From CAZFUY01 sp964522445 (GTDB taxonomy: Bacteria > Pseudomonadota > Gammaproteobacteria > SZUA-229): a DNA stretch of 6,858 bases. The stretch spans positions 1-6,858 of the forward strand of contig CAZFUY010000130.1 in NCBI GenBank assembly GCA_964522445.1, given 5' to 3'. The position numbers and the translations under genes are program-made. The notes under the pieces are model-generated. The model saw only the letters and a program-made list of their open reading frames with translations, was not told where the DNA came from and did no database searches. This document shows positions 6,782 to 6,858 of the stretch, piece after piece (position 1 is the first letter of the stretch; every line of letters starts with the position of its first letter).

Positions 6782-6858
6782 GGAGAAATGGCCGAGCGGC
6801 TGACAAAATTGTCTGGAACAATTTTGAACATGGTAATTGTTTTTTATTACCATGGCCC
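6782..6858 (+). tRNA. tRNA-Ser-like gene, 5' part only and aberrant after the D-loop (runs off the right edge)
   Basis: From 6782 the sequence follows the gammaproteobacterial tRNA-Ser pattern: acceptor strand GGAGAAA (6782-6788), T8 G9, then GCCGAGCGGCTGA (6791-6803) as the 5' D-stem and D-loop. This is also where E. coli has serV, just after csrA. The expected 3' D-stem (AGGC) does not follow. Instead come a perfect hairpin at 6804-6826, a two-base AA linker, a perfect hairpin at 6829-6854 and GCCC at the edge. The order hairpin, two bases, hairpin mimics anticodon arm, positions 44-45 and the long variable arm of a class II tRNA, and TGGA is in the first loop. However, the D-stem cannot pair normally, and the arms are 9 bp instead of the usual 5. 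It may be an unusual tRNA-like gene, a tRNA-Ser broken by an insertion, or an assembly artefact. No T-arm or 3' end is visible. Confidence 0.45.
6804..6854. repeat. Two adjacent perfect 9-bp inverted repeats within the tRNA-Ser-like region
   Basis: CAAAATTGT (6804-6812) pairs with ACAATTTTG (6818-6826) around CTGGA. CATGGTAAT (6829-6837) pairs with ATTACCATG (6846-6854) around TGTTTTTT. The first hairpin begins exactly at the base where similarity to tRNA-Ser stops. Both share AATTGT. They are AT-rich, unlike the tRNA start before them. Confidence 0.8.

Noticed and set aside
6788..6858. Open frame from ATG 6788 (starting MAERLTKLSG) running off the right edge
   Set aside because: Only 23 codons are visible, the GGAG lies just two bases before the ATG, and the first bases are explained by tRNA-Ser. 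It should be revisited if downstream sequence keeps the frame open.

Overview
The window is a housekeeping stretch from a gammaproteobacterium, in the conserved order recA - recX - alaS - lysC - csrA - tRNA-Ser, all on the + strand. At the left edge is the start of a divergent minus-strand gene. The protein sequences and the placement of lysC between alaS and csrA (as in Pseudomonas and Legionella type genomes, unlike E. coli) support this class. The coding sequence is moderately AT-rich and the intergenic regions are strongly AT-rich. I cannot name a genus. The sequence is a draft scaffold: a run of 100 N interrupts alaS, and the same 55 bases lie on both sides of it.

Layout. Positions 1-101 (minus strand) encode the first 33 residues of a probable HTH/WYL-type transcriptional regulator cut by the window edge. 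Positions 102-324 are AT-rich and carry a good sigma70 promoter for recA but no visible LexA box. recA (325-1374) is followed by a roughly 110-bp GC-rich inverted-repeat element, then recX (1593-2042) and alaS (2091-4846). If the duplicated 55 bases are merged and the Ns removed, alaS becomes one intact 866-codon frame. Positions 4847-5061 hold a REP-like palindrome pair, a candidate promoter and a terminator hairpin. lysC (5062-6303) is a class with two ACT domains. The csrA leader contains two back-to-back copies of a CsrA-binding-like 9-mer and five GGA motifs in total, followed by csrA (6446-6643). Two strong hairpins follow csrA. The right edge begins exactly like tRNA-Ser and then departs into two perfect 9-bp hairpins before the window ends.

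How the genes work together. RecA and RecX are the recombinase and its modulator. AlaRS charges tRNA-Ala. LysC opens the aspartate-family amino-acid pathway. CsrA is a global post-transcriptional regulator. This is a conserved neighbourhood rather than one pathway. No complete mobile element, CRISPR array or new multigene system is visible. The points most worth attention are the aberrant tRNA-Ser-like end, the tandem CsrA-like sites ahead of csrA, the gap artefact that splits alaS, and the truncated divergent regulator.
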